Shown piece by piece: positions 9,951 through 22,300 of a stretch of DNA of 64,000 bases (within the stretch, counting starts at the first letter, position 1; every line of letters begins with the position of its first letter). The DNA comes from Temnothorax longispinosus (taxonomy: Eukaryota; Arthropoda; Insecta; Hymenoptera; Formicidae), in contig NC_092360.1 of assembly GCF_030848805.1 (NCBI RefSeq), positions 19,757,701-19,821,700 of the forward strand. Direction: 5' to 3'. A model generated the notes under the pieces. It was not told the DNA's origin and ran no database searches. It was given only the letters and a program-made list of their open reading frames with translations. The translations under genes and the position numbers were made by a program.

Positions 9951-10130
9951 ACCGAGGTCGCCCAGGCTGCCGCACTGAGCAGCGGCACTGAGGAAGCAAG
10001 CTCCTCAGCTGATGATCATCTTCAGACCCGTCAATTGCGTGAATTGCGTGACGTCCATGAAAAAACAAAGAATGAACTTCAGACCTTAAAAAAACTTTTG
10101 CAGGAATCAGAGGAATCACGTGAAAAAAAG
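9951..10130 (+). CDS. Charged exon type B2, copy 1
   Basis: The frame reads TEVAQAAALSSGTEEASSSA, then QTRQLRELRDVHEKTKNELQ and LKKLLQESEESREKK, a heptad-like pattern suggesting a short coiled coil. It ends at a GTAAGC donor at 10131. The 5' end joins the SINE fragment with no clean acceptor. Confidence 0.45.
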
Positions 10131-10222
10131 GTAAGCAGTATAATGAGAAATACTGTAATAAGTAACTTCACTTATGTTGCCCAGTATAAATTAATTATAT
10201 AATTAATGTTTTTTTATTTTAG

Positions 10223-10417
10223 ATATCAAAGGAAACCACCGAGGTCGCCCAGGCTGCCGCACTGAGCAGCGGCACTGAGGAAGCAAGCTCCTCAGCTGAT
10301 GGTCATCTTCAGACCCGTCAATTGCGTGAATTGCGTGACGTCCATGAAAAAACAAAGAATGAACTTCAGACCTTAAAAAAACTTTTGCAGGAATCAGAGG
10401 AATCACGTGAAGAAAAG
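10223..10417 (+). CDS. Charged coiled-coil exon type B2, copy 2
   Basis: This is the cleanest exon of the array, with a proper acceptor (TTTTAG, ending 10222) and donor (10418). It encodes ISKETTEVAQAAALSSGTEE, LQTRQLRELRDVHEKTKNEL and QTLKKLLQESEESREEK, about 65 residues that are probably helical. It is nearly identical to 9951-10130. Product unknown; it resembles coiled-coil linkers found beside zinc-binding modules in transposon-derived proteins. Confidence 0.5.
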
Positions 10418-10508
10418 GTAAGCAGTATAATGAGAAATACTGTAATAAGTAACTTCACTTTTGTTGCCCAGTATAAATTAATTATATAATTAATGTTTTT
10501 TATTTTAA

Positions 10509-10625
10509 ATATCAAAGGAAACCACCGAGGTCACCGAGGCTGCCAGCGGCAGCGGCACGTCTCAAGCGACAAGTGGACCGTCGAGCTCCAATGCAGAATC
10601 GACAACTTGTTTATAGAGGTGTTTG
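10509..10625 (+). pseudogene. Exon type B1 fragment with lost splice acceptor
   Basis: The intron before it (10418-10508) ends TTTTAA instead of TTTTAG, so the acceptor is destroyed. The exon begins like the other B1 copies (ISKETTEVTEAASGSGTSQA) but is cut after about 38 codons and joined to the leader of CXC copy 2. Confidence 0.5.
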
Positions 10626-10636
10626 ACGGTTTCACG

Positions 10637-10780
10637 ATGGCGCCGAAAAAATACGTGCCGAGGGACTATTGCAGGTGCGAACATAAAACTTGCAAAAAGA
10701 ACTGCAGCTGCGTCGAGAAGAAAATTTTATGCGTAAAAACGTGCTGGTGCATAAGCCGTGCTGGGCGTAAATGCCAAAAC
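10637..10780 (+). CDS. CXC cysteine-rich exon, copy 2
   Basis: It starts MAPKKYVPRDYCRCEHKTCK and continues NCSCVEKKILCVKTCWC, ending GRKCQN at donor 10781. The cysteine spacing equals copy 1. The following intron copy degenerates without an acceptor before copy 3 begins. Confidence 0.5.
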
Positions 10781-10926
10781 GTAAGCAGTATAATGAGCAA
10801 TAATACAGTGACTGCAATACTGTGGAGTTTTGCCGGGTGAATATAAATGACAGAATATTTTTTTTGGGTGAATTTAATGCGATCCAATACTTTTCAATGC
10901 GAAGCATCAACCACTGCGGTTTCACG

Positions 10927-11069
10927 ATGCCGCCGAAGAAGAATAGGCTATATTGCAGGTGCCTAACGAGAATTTGCGCCAAGGCCTACAGCTGCAATTG
11001 CGCCAACACGGAAAAGTTATGCACAAAAAGTGCTGGTGCATAAAGCGTGCTGGACGTAAATGCCAAAAC
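10927..11069 (+). pseudogene. CXC cysteine-rich exon, copy 3, frameshifted
   Basis: It begins MPPKKNRLYCRCLTRICAKA and then changes frame near 11025-11035, resuming CWCIKRAGRKCQN before donor 11070. The first cysteines diverge from copies 1 and 2, so this is the most degenerate copy. Confidence 0.45.
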
Positions 11070-11160
11070 GTAAGCAGTATAATGAGAAATACTGTAATAA
11101 GTAACTTCACTTTTGTTGCCCAGTATAAATTAATTATATAATTAATGTTTTTTATTTTAG

Positions 11161-11407
11161 ATATGAAAGGAAACCACCGAGGTCACCGAGGCTGCCAGCG
11201 GCAGCGGCATGTCTCAAGCGACAAGTGGACCATCGAGCTACAATGCAGAATCGACATCCGTCGGCGGGGCCCGACCGAAAGATCTACCGAAAAGATCTAA
11301 AACACAAGCAACCTTAAAACAGATTCAGCAACTGACAAGACCTATAAAAGCAGAGTTACATTTACAAAAAGGAATCATTGAAGAAGCAAAAGAAGCAACG
11401 TGGTACC
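11161..11407 (+). CDS. Charged exon type B1, copy 3
   Basis: It follows an intact intron copy (11070-11160). Its first codons include ATATGA where the other copies have ATATCA, so the frame used by copy 1 meets an altered codon at once. The rest matches 9587-9838, including the SINE junction. Confidence 0.4.
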
Positions 11408-11512
11408 AAAACTCCCAAGCTCCCCAAGCTTGACGACCAATTTCGTCTCCTCCGAAAGATAGCCCAGTTTCTCCGCACGAGGCCCACTCGTGCGGAGAAT
11501 GCAGTTTGAAAT
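11407..11512. mobile_element. SINE fragment inside exon array, copy 2
   Basis: This is the same truncated SINE, inserted at the same exon position as 9838-9948, slightly shorter (lacking AAATTTAAT). Confidence 0.6.
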
Positions 11513-11796
11513 ATAACCGAGGTCGCCCAGGCTGCCGCACTGAGCAGCGGCACTAAGGAAGCAAGCTCCTCAGCTGATGATCATCTTCAGACCCGTCAAT
11601 TGCGTGAATTGCGTGACGTCCATGAAATATATCCTGACAAAGATCACATTTTACCTGAGAAGCTACCAAAATATTACGCAGACTTACCTCGACATGAGGC
11701 ACAATGTAACACGTGTGGTATAACAATTTCGTACTTGTGGAATTTTTCTAATTTAAACAAACATTTAAAGAAGTATCGAAGTCAAATAAATGAGTA
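11513..11796 (+). CDS. Exon type B2 joined to a BED-like zinc-finger segment
   Basis: The start copies exon B2 (LQTRQLRELRDVHE). At about 11626 it switches to new sequence, IYPDKDHILPEKLPKYYADL, then CNTCGITISYLWNFSNLNKH. The C-x2-C and following His with a helical NLNKHLKK are like a BED finger, the DNA-binding module common in hAT transposases. It ends at a good donor (AATGA/GTAAGT, about 11795) or at a stop two bases later. It could be the downstream exon of the same gene or a separate hAT relic. Confidence 0.45.
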
Positions 11797-11799
11797 AGT

Positions 11800-13060
11800 A
11801 CACATTATCATCGAATTAATATTATCAATTAAAACGACTGTCACATATTCTGTTTTTGTGTATATGTTCCGAATCATTCAGAACCAGTTTCTCTTTACGG
11901 GTTGCATTATTTTAGACTCACCAAGTTGAACAACCGCCTACGAGGAGGTGTAGGTTTGCATCGGCTAAAGAAAACAGACAATAATTCGATCGTAGGTTCA
12001 ATACTTAAATATTGTTTAATAAATAATTTATTTATTTGAATAAAATTAATATCTGTCTTGTGTAATTATGTATATAATTAAAATATATTAAATTAACTGT
12101 CATTTAATTAAATAAACAAAATTGTACAATTGATTTTATATGTATTTAAACATAATTCAATCTTGTTAAACCAACTAAATATTTCTTTTGATATAAATTA
12201 AATATTGTATTTACTGAGACATTATATTTTTGCAGAGTAACAAATATTTGCTTGACAGACCGTGACCGCCGCATATAGTTGGATAAAACCAATTTTTTTA
12301 ATTTAACTTTTTTTGTTAGTGCACATACGATGGACAATAACGTGAACATTCCACTTGATCTGTTCAGCTATGTCATTTGTTTAACATAATAAATTATTTA
12401 TTTCCGTGGAAAGTATGGTGTAATGGAATTGACAATCAATACATTGTATTGAATCAGGTCTATTAACTAAATATTGTGTTTATGCAGCAAAATGTTCATC
12501 AAAGTGACTAAATTAATTTTCCTCATAACATAATTTGTGCTTATATGCAATTAATTGTTTTTGTACAGTAGCTAAATATTTCATTCGGGTATGGCAATAA
12601 TTATTCCACCTAATACAGATGAGTATTTTAAATAAATAGAAATGTTTTTGATTTGATCCAATTTATTTATTTTAGTACGTATTTTCTTCAGCATTATCGC
12701 ATATTTGAATTAACTATAAATTGCATGGTTAAGATAATAAGTTATTCAGTTCACTAAATTAATGTGTCAATAAAATCATATTGTTCTTTTAAATTAGGTG
12801 AATCAGTTAATACTACTGACGTATATTTTATACTTAAACATCTAAATATTTCAAGTAAACAAATGATAATGAACTAAACGCGTTTAGTCAGTTTAACAAT
12901 TTTTTTTCTCAGTGTGGTATAGCCAGTTTAATTACTATGTAAATAAATAAATTTTTATATAGACGCAGAAAATTTACACCTATAATAGTTGGTCCTAAAA
13001 TTACATTACAAAATTTTTTACAGTGTAGTTGAGACTTTTGTGTCGTCGAGCGAACCATTT
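11800..13060. other. AT-rich non-coding stretch
   Basis: I see no coding frame. The end (about 12965-13030) resembles the right end of the MITE at 46074-46299 (TTTACACCTATAATAG to TTTTTTACAGTG) and is probably a truncated copy. Confidence 0.5.
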
Positions 13061-13064
13061 TAAA

Positions 13065-13132
13065 ATGCCCTTGTACTGTGTATTATGCGGTAACTCACCC
13101 CGCAACGGAAAAAAATCGGTCTCCTATTATAA
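13065..13132 (+). CDS. Possible first exon of a THAP-domain protein
   Basis: An ATG opens MPLYCVLCGNSPRNGKKSVSYYK and runs to AA/GTAAGT. This matches the start of a THAP zinc finger, where a C-x2-4-C pair is followed by a Ser-rich strand and an aromatic-Lys stretch. The exon ends in phase 2, like the THAP exon at 40780. No matching second exon was found downstream, so it is probably a relic of a P-like transposon. Confidence 0.35.
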
Positions 13133-14340
13133 GTAAGTAAATATATGTAATATTTTGTGTACATAATAGTTGCTTTCAATTTAGATCAAAACTCAGATAA
13201 TTCTCACTTGTGACATCATAACTCAGTTAAATGCACGTTCTTTTTGCATGCTGGCAAGTAAGATTCAACCAAGTTTTTATTCTGGTAATATTAATAGATG
13301 GTTAATATGTCCGCTCCTGATAATATTATATTGAGATCTCAAAATCTCGGGTACTCGCAACTCGTGCATTCGCGTGAATGAGTCATGGTGCGTCTCGCTC
13401 CGCGCGTACTTAACGCGAGACACTACCGTGTCTCTTGATATGAATATTATATGAAATAATATTATTTAATGTTATAAAAATATTTTAAATTTTTGAGAAT
13501 AAACTATCAAATAAACTATTTTTAATTTAATAATTAAAAAATTTATAAATATTTAATGAATAATAGTTCTAAAATTAATGTTATGAATGGTTATAAATAT
13601 TGTCTATTAATCAGTGTAAAGGATATGTGAGAACATGAAAAAAATTATAAATGTTTCGTATTCCTCATATTTATTACGGTTCGAGCATGTATAGCGCGAT
13701 CATTGTGTCAAGTCATAACATCGTTTCACTTACTGGCGATATAATTCTCAATTTGCTGTATAAAAAATTAAGTAAACTGAGTACTGCTAAGTGTACAAAT
13801 GGGTAGGTCAATCACTCAACTATCATCAATGGGAGCATGAGCTCCATTTTTGGCTAGAACATTTGAAAATATATCATTGTAAAGGGTCTGGGGTCCGCTG
13901 GACCCCAGGGGGCATTTAAGGGTTAATTTTATAACTTGTTTTAATTAGATAAACAGGAAAGAAAAAAGTGTAAATATAATAAGAAATAAACTTTTTTATC
14001 CAGATTTAATAAAACCTAAGAGATGGCTCTAGATTTAGTAATTAAAAATAAAATTAAATATAAAAACATCGAACTGTTTATGCGTGTTCAAGTCCCTGCA
14101 GTCAGTCTGAATCTAATTGACAATTGTGTATACCGTATAAGGTATGTGTCTCCTTGTTGTGCTGCTTGCTTGAGTTTGTCCCTCCTCTTCTCCTCGAATC
14201 TCTTATCCTTTTTTTTTACATTCAGTTTGCTAACGATTGCTAATATCGACTACGTGTGTATGCGTAGGTATACATGTTATAAAGGTACCGAGCGTACGAT
14301 TTTCAGCGTGGATCTTCGCTACTCTCATTTGTGTGAGGAT
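13133..14340. other. Non-coding AT-rich stretch
   Basis: No gene was recognised. It contains a palindromic GGTCCGCTGGACC at about 13892, just before a single AAGGGTTAA end at 13918 that may be half of a TTAA MITE. Confidence 0.4.
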
Positions 14341-14341
14341 G

Positions 14342-14344
<3 letters not shown>

Positions 14345-14403
<59 letters not shown>
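14345..14403. repeat. (TA)n microsatellite
   Basis: About 29 uninterrupted TA units, followed by a short CA run. Confidence 0.95.
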
Positions 14404-14415
<12 letters not shown>

Positions 14416-14854
14416 GTACTCATAGTTTTAGAGCGTAATATATGCGGGGTGTTCCATCATTCTTGCAATTCCAACTTGTTAATATTCACACAATCTTCCT
14501 GTTCTTTTTTGTGACTAACAACTGGATATGGACATATCTCATTTTAAGGGATGTCAGAAAGCATCGGTGAATCCTAGGGAGATGTTTTGGTGTTAGAACA
14601 CCTTCCTCTTCCAAAAAAAAATCAGTTTTGCTGGATCTGTGTAAAAAATTTAGGGAAAAAAATGCATTAAACGTTAAAGCAAAAACACTTGGTCACTGAA
14701 ATATTTATTATTGCCAAGTAACTAATGTAAAAATATCGAATACTACTTACTATATGTTTAAGGCAAATGAATTATACCAATAAAAAACTTCACGTTGTCT
14801 ACTATTATAAAAATTTCAATATACTATTTGTATATTTAAACAAAAAATGGTGCA

Positions 14855-16228
<1,374 letters not shown>

Positions 16229-16229
16229 G

Positions 16230-17140
16230 AAAAAAATTCTTTGTTTCCAAGATGAAATCTTGAAAGCTTCTATAAGGCACGCTCGTGCAAATTTCTAGAT
16301 CCAAATAAAGCGAGAAGATGAAAAATTGCTTATTTATCTTGCGAAGTTAATGAGTTCGAAAAAGAACTGACTAAAAGTAACAAAAAAATTAGAGTATTTA
16401 CCAACTTAATATAGATTTTGACCTTAGGCGAAGACGCACGAATCATTTAAAAAATTATTGACAAATATCCACGACATCCACGACAGATCAAATTCTTTGA
16501 AGAAGAATCAAGTTTTTCTATAGAATCTCTTAATAGAAATATACGCGTAATAATTAAACATCGAAACAGAATTGCGCATTGCAGGAGAGAAGAGATAAAT
16601 AAAATTTTAAATAAATTTTATAACTAAACTATTTCGTTACAAGAAACTGAAAAAAAATTTCTTGTAACAAAATCTATTTTAAGTCAGAAAATTTAATTGT
16701 AAAAATTTTATGACAAATTAAATTATAAAAAGAAAATTAAGAAAAAAATTAAAGTATATAACTTTAAAACCGAATAATTCTGAATAGCTCATCTGAAGCA
16801 TTTTGAAAAGTATTAAAGTTCCTAATAAAAAGAAAAAATTTTAATTTTTTTCAAAAAACAAAAAAAAGAAAAGTGATTTAAAATCAAAATAGTTTTAAGT
16901 AGCTCATCTAATTCCTTTCAAAAAGTTCTAGAGTTCCTAATAAGTAAAAAACTGCAAAACCTTAGAATTGTTTTAAAAAATCATCATCAAAACGCAAATG
17001 ACATTCACGGCAGACCTTCAAAGTCGAATATCTCCTTAAAACTCTCATCAAAACGCCTGCAACTCTACCACTAACTACTAGTGATCCGGCCACTAATTAA
17101 GAAGATATTCGAAGATACAACAGATGAAATTCGACTAAGA
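16230..17140. repeat. AT-rich sequence with a dispersed repeat
   Basis: Bases about 16770-17060 are inverted relative to about 23550-23835 (shared AAAACCTTAGAATTGTTTTA-like text and the GACTTCGAAGGTCTGCCGT tract). No gene was seen. Confidence 0.5.
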
Positions 17141-17146
17141 CCTGTT

Positions 17147-17325
17147 TCACACGTATCCGACACTGGACTACTGACGCTAGGTATCCGATCGCGAAGTGTA
17201 TGGATTAACATGGGAGCATTTACAGGTTTGTCCGATAACCGATTTGTGAAAACAAAAAAAAATCGATCGGGTACCCGGCATCGGTAGTCCGGCGCCGGAT
17301 ACCTACGTGTGGAACGTCTTAATCT
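17147..17325. mobile_element. Short inverted-repeat element (MITE)
   Basis: The ends pair as GTTTCACACGTATCCG and CGGATACCTACGTGTGGAAC, with further inner pairing around GGACTAC. About 170 bp, GC-rich, with no coding frame. Confidence 0.5.
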
Positions 17326-17654
17326 TTCTGTCCGTAAACGGTACGGGCACGGCACGGTTATGTCTAAATCGATCTTAAATCGGAAATATATTCACGGAGG
17401 GAGTTCGTTATACGAGTAATATTGATACAAATCTCGCAGCATCGAAATATACGCGTATAATCGATTAAAGATCTAACGATAAAATTATCGTAAACAATAT
17501 CAAAGAGTAAAACGCATAATTTAATGCATGAAGTACAGACATTCATGGCGTATTAAAAAGTTGAAGAAAGTTACGTGCAACGTGCGTAACTTTCTTTCAT
17601 TTAAAAAAAAAATGTATAATTTTATGATATAATGAGAAATTCTTTTTCTATACG

Positions 17655-17876
17655 GCTAATTTGCAAATCCAAGTGTGTTATTTTAACTAAAGCTCTTCTT
17701 ACACATTTCTTGTCGTTTTGAATGATGCCATTTAACACGGTTAAACATATTAACACGATTAAACGTGTTGATTTAACACGCAACAAAACATGTAAAACGA
17801 GCTTCAGTCAAATGTGTTATTTTTAAACGTATATGCGTGTAGAAATAACACACTTGGATTTACAGTGTCTGATAAA
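17655..17876. mobile_element. MITE with AAATCCAAGTGTGTTATTT ends
   Basis: AAATCCAAGTGTGTTATTT at the left is inverted at the right (AAATAACACACTTGGATTT), giving an element of about 220 bp. Confidence 0.6.
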
Positions 17877-18146
17877 ACGGCTTGCAATTACAATTAATTA
17901 CAAAGTATTCTATACATACAATCATTAGTCTATGTATTCTATATAAATCAAAAATGGTATAGTTACTGTAACTGTCTCTACGCATTAAAATATCAAAAGA
18001 TAAAATTTAAACCAATACCTTGAGTTAAATAACATTTTGTTCTTTTTAATTACCATGTGTCAAAATTTATTATTTTAACACAAATAATGTTATTTTAACT
18101 CCATTAACTAGTCAAATTAATAATTAAATTAACATTGTTTTATTAA

Positions 18147-18325
18147 CCCTTTAGAGGCCAGGTTATAAGATAATCTTAAAAGACGTCCCTGACGAGTTTT
18201 TTTTTTTAGTCTTTTTTGTTTTTTTTTTTTTTTAGTGTTTTCTCGCTTTCTTTTTTTTTTGTTCTTTTGTTCTTCCTTTTTTTTTTTTTTAATGTACATA
18301 ATTATGTACACTGACCCCTAAAGGG
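18147..18325. mobile_element. TTAA-flanked piggyBac-like MITE, copy 1
   Basis: TTAA duplications (18143-18146 and 18326-18329) flank ends CCCTTTAGAGGCCA and TGACCCCTAAAGGG. TTAA targets and CCCT ends are characteristic of piggyBac-type elements. The interior holds poly-T runs and AATGTACATAATTATGTACA. Confidence 0.75.
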
Positions 18326-18346
18326 TTAACGACATATTGAGTAGCA

Positions 18347-18781
18347 GAGATGGTCTTACTTCGAATTCACGCCGGCGAAACTGGAAACGATCAGTTAGAT
18401 TACGTGATCGGAGGCACTGTTTGCCGTGTACCAAACCCGCGGCCGACCGACCAATCGCTCGCCGATCCGCGTTAAGTATGCGATCGCGTATACACGTACT
18501 CGTTCTCTCGGACCTACTACCGGTTATCACGCTGGCCACGACGGCCTCGCTCCCGTCCGCGTTGCGAAGCGGCAAAACTACTACCTTTTGTAAATCGTGG
18601 CAGAAAGGAACGCGAAAAAAGTGGCGAATCCGTGTTAGAATCCGAAGATTCAAGTGGCCTGAAAACTACGCTGGTGCGAACACTGTCGTATTGTATCGAA
18701 GAAATCAGGCTATCTCAGGCCCTTGATTCTCTACACAAGTCTCTTTGGGCCTGGGGTCAGAATCAGTTACTGGTCTTGTGA
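18347..18781 (+). other. GC-rich open frames of unknown origin
   Basis: In one frame, MVLLRIHAGETGNDQLDYVI runs to a stop near 18475, and the same frame reopens at 18575 with FVNRGRKEREKSGESVL, SEDSSGLKTTLVRTLSYC and LDSLHKSLWAWGQNQLLVL before a stop at about 18779. The composition is protein-like and unlike the AT-rich flanks. I do not recognise the family. It could be a fragment of a host gene. Confidence 0.25.
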
Positions 18782-18789
18782 TGCGAATA

Positions 18790-19560
18790 TGTAGCCTCTC
18801 CCAGTCAAGTCATGCGCCCACTTCCCAGTGGTCTCGCTGGACAGCTGCAATGGGGCTGTTCCGATTCAGTACGGCTTGGTCGCAAGATCTGATGTCGAGT
18901 GGCCAGCGCGTTCTGCAGTAACCAAGTGGCGTCAATGGCGATCTGACTGCACTTCTAAGAACCTGTAGTGATACGGGCCCAAGTACCGCTAGTGAGTTGT
19001 GGAGCCAAGAAAGGGCACGGTTATCTGGAAACCTCTCGGCTGTCAATCCGTTTGCTCCCCAACACGCAGTAAATATAAAGAAGTTAAGAATGAATCTTCA
19101 CGCCCAGGTTCTCGGTTGGTCCGGGCACTGAACGTACGATGCGAGATTGATAAAGTCGGTTAGTGCAGAGACACCCACTGACTGCGTAGATGGCCCCGAG
19201 AGTAGGCGCTAGTTATCGGGTATAGAAACGATTACGCCTTTTGACGCACGAGACTCATGCCACGAGTACCCGTGGCCTCCAATAACCTTCTTCTTCTTCT
19301 TTGTAAATTTTATGGCACCTAATCCTCCTCAAGATCACATAACGGCCAAGAACAAGTCGAATATAATAAATACAGACTCGAAAGATTCAATCCAAACTCA
19401 GCGCTGATTGCATCAGCAATCTTCAAAAATTATTCAGGACAAAACACGTCCGAACATGTCCATGGTGTCGACGAGACTTGCCCCCAGTAGCCGTGTCAAA
19501 TTAAAATAGAAATAAATAGTAATTAGTTATTTCATGAATGGATATCCATATGTGTCAAAC
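18790..19560. other. GC-moderate unclassified sequence
   Basis: The composition differs from the AT-rich surroundings, but no gene, RNA or terminal repeat was recognised. It may be untranslated or rearranged sequence tied to the adjacent T-box copy. Confidence 0.3.
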
Positions 19561-19581
19561 GCAGTGCACGGGCACTGCGTT

Positions 19582-20510
19582 TCAAGCATGCCCCGGCGCC
19601 GGGGATCGACTCGCAACGGTGGCGGGATTCGCGTCCGCTTCTCCCACGTTGCAAGGCCGGCCAACTTCGACTCCCCGGCTAAAGTAAAAGATAATCGCAT
19701 GCTTTAATGGGCTTGGGACCCTTAAAGGGGGGTCGTTCGGCTGATTCGATTCGGAGTCGTATGTCAATAAGACCCCTTCGTCGGGACTGGAATAAGATTG
19801 GGCCTGATGATCGATCAAATGATGCTTTCGCTTGAACCGTGACTAACCCATCCTGCGAAAACCCTTTGCAAATGGATTGTTATTGATTTTCAACTTCGCG
19901 ATGATCTCGTTTTGGTATGCCGTCACCGCGATAAATTCCGTCTCCTTGAAAGCGAACAACGCGGTTGAATGAGTAAAGAGCTCGTTGTAGTTCTTCGCAT
20001 CGAAGCAACGGACTATCCAGATCCTAGGAACGTATTTGTGCATCGATGTTAATACCACGTTATTATTGGGGTCGTTGATGTTGTACGTGAGCTTCAATTT
20101 ATTGAAGCTGATTGTCCATCCAGTGGCTCCCCGTCGCCGGACTCTCGGGATGCTTATAAATCCTATAGCCAAAGGGCTGTTGCGGCTCTGCCGGCCCCAC
20201 GAAACTCCAGCCACCCATATTGCTGTTCTCGCCCCCGTTCTGGTATCCACAGTACTTGTGGCAGCAATCGGAAGCCGGTGCTATCTTCATGAGAACATAA
20301 TAATTCTCACGCCAGAGGTTTCGATTAAGCAGCTCCACGTTGACTCCGCGCAGCAATGAAGGTTGAAATACCCATTAGCTTGAATTCATCCTCTCGTACC
20401 TAATTTGCGTTGTAGAGCGATCGGTGACTGCGCAAAGAGTGGCGATGCCAGTTGCATATTCAGTTCCAGGAGCATCGGTGCATTGTTTGGATCTTGAAGA
20501 AACATCTCCG
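19582..20510 (-). pseudogene. Broken copy of a T-box transcription factor
   Basis: The minus strand encodes recognisable T-box pieces in order. A short N terminus (FLQDPNNAPMLLELNMQL) is followed after a frame change by VNVELLNRNLWRE, then YYVLMKIAPAS, WSFVGPAEPQQPF and RIYKHPESPATGSHWM. A second frameshift near 20100 follows, then FNKLKLTYNINDPNNNVVLT, MHKYVPRIWIVRC, ETEFIAVTAYQNE and NNPFAKGFR. A TAG at 19843-19845 replaces an expected Gln, and the same frame then continues RFKRKHHLIDHQAQSYSSPD. The stretch between NLWRE and YYVLMK, which normally holds the TKAGRRMFP region, is missing. There are no introns in the conserved domain. These lesions indicate a pseudogene, perhaps a retrocopy. 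The subfamily is uncertain. Confidence 0.75.
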
Positions 20511-20916
20511 ATGATCGTTTCTTCTGCGATACCGTCGGTGTAAGGTATAAGGCAAAGGCAAACACGGAAATGGTCAGAACAAACGTCCAAATCACGTGCA
20601 GTTGTAGAATGGAACTCAGACAACCGGTTCTCGCCTACCAGTGATCTACCACAAAACGGGATCAGTGCGATCCGTCGAAACTAGGCGAACTATATGTGTC
20701 GTCGGTCGTTCGGCGCCAACACAAGAGACAACTATGTGTCCATGAACCTTTTGTCCTTTCTGCCGCGATTCACAAAAAATAATATGTAAGGTAACAAATA
20801 ACGTTCACATGATAATTTTAAATGCCATAATCACACTAATCTATTAAGTCAGTTAAAATAAATATTAACTCATTACGCGTTGTTAATCGATTTGTCGTAA
20901 CTTTCTTTTTCTTTAA

Positions 20917-21061
20917 CCCTTTAGGGGCCACACATCGATCTCATTGGAGTAAAATGTTATAATTTATAAGATAGTCTTAAAAGACGTCCCTGATAAGGTT
21001 TTTTTAGTTTTTTTTTGCTTTTTTTAAATGTACATAATTATGTACACAGGCCCCTAAAAAG
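20917..21061. mobile_element. TTAA-flanked piggyBac-like MITE, copy 2
   Basis: It shares with 18147-18325 the end CCCTTTAGGGGCCA, the interior CTTAAAAGACGTCCCTGA and ATGTACATAATTATGTACA. The right end has decayed (CCCCTAAAAAG). Confidence 0.7.
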
Positions 21062-21309
21062 TTAAAAATGTTCAGATACTGTCTGTCCCTTTTCCGGGTA
21101 ATCTCAGTAGAGACATCCTGCACTTCTTCAAGCTTCCGATATATTATACATATTTGCCTTTCCGCTGAATCTCGATCAGTCGAACTCAAGATATTAAGAT
21201 TCTCTAGTGATTCGATAATATTCCAACAACGTTCAGACGAAGAAATTATTAGATTAATGCGTGTACAAATGGCAACAACTGGCTTCTTTTATGTACATTT
21301 TATATTAGT

Positions 21310-21520
21310 GTAAATGTACATTAGTGAAAATAATTTTGTTACACCATTAAATAAAATAATTATAGTAAGTCGCTGAAATATAATTCTGTAAAAAATTTTG
21401 ACATTTTAGCAATCAGTTTAAGTTCTACATAATTATTTTAATGAACCAACAAAATTATTTACAGATCTATATCTAGCTAAGTTTTTAGATACTTCAGCGA
21501 AACCGTACATTGCGTGTACT
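21310..21520. repeat. Direct repeat, copy 1
   Basis: AAAATAATTTTGTTACACC through AAATTATTTACAGATCTATA is repeated in the same orientation at 22095-22300 with moderate divergence. Each copy is itself weakly palindromic. Confidence 0.6.
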
Positions 21521-21616
21521 GCATATATACGGTTTTTTAAATAAAAATATGAGTTATATCGATTTCTTCCTTGCTATGCAGCATCAAGAATGCAGCAGCA
21601 CAGTGCTGCTTATTAA

Positions 21617-21909
21617 CCCTAGGTATGCACAGTGAAGTCTCCAAGACCCCAGCCCAGCTTCCTTTTTTCGCATTCGTAGAAACTTTTGTCTCATATATTC
21701 TTTTCTTTTTACTCGTATATCTCGGAACTCTTTAATTAAATCGACTTTTATGCATTATGGGCCTATTCCTTGATCGATTCTTGATCAATTAAAAAAAATA
21801 AATAAACTGAAATTCATTTTTGCTGAAGTTACGATAACAATGGGATGAGGTCTTCGAGACCCTACAATGTATAGGTGTATAAACAAAATAAGACTGTGTA
21901 TACCTAGGG
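21617..21909. mobile_element. TTAA-flanked MITE, CCCTAGGTAT type
   Basis: TTAA at 21613-21616 and 21910-21913 flanks ends CCCTAGGTATGCACAG and CTGTGTATACCTAGGG. It lies between the two direct repeats. Confidence 0.75.
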
Positions 21910-22094
21910 TTAAAAAAGATAACATGCAATTTATTCACGCTCATGTACAAAGTAACATCGATCACGCAGAAATTGTTGATAATGTTAATACAAAATTCGG
22001 TTTTGTGAAGCGCAAACGAAAGCCAGACTTGCAGAGTTTCTTATTCACGCATCATGGAAATGCACGCCCTTAATCTACACATACGAAAAGAACG

Positions 22095-22300
22095 GTTTTC
22101 TGTCTGAAAATAATTTTGTTGCACCATTAAAATAATTATAGTAGGTCGCTGAAGTATAATGATAATGCTGTAAAAATTTTGATATTTTAGTAATCAGTTT
22201 GTTTTACATAATTATTTTGATAATGCAACAAAATTATTTTCAGATCTGTATCTGGCTAAATTTTTTGATACCTCAGCAAAACCGTTCTTTCCGTGCACCA
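22095..22300. repeat. Direct repeat, copy 2
   Basis: This is the partner of 21310-21520. Confidence 0.6.

Noticed and set aside
18129..18311. Minus-strand Lys/Glu-rich frame
   Set aside because: It is a translation of poly-T runs inside a TTAA-flanked MITE.
19560..19700. Possible rRNA or tRNA fragment in the GC-rich stretch (CTTCGACTCCCCGGC)
   Set aside because: The same bases on the minus strand continue the T-box copy in frame, and no RNA fold or conserved rRNA core is visible.
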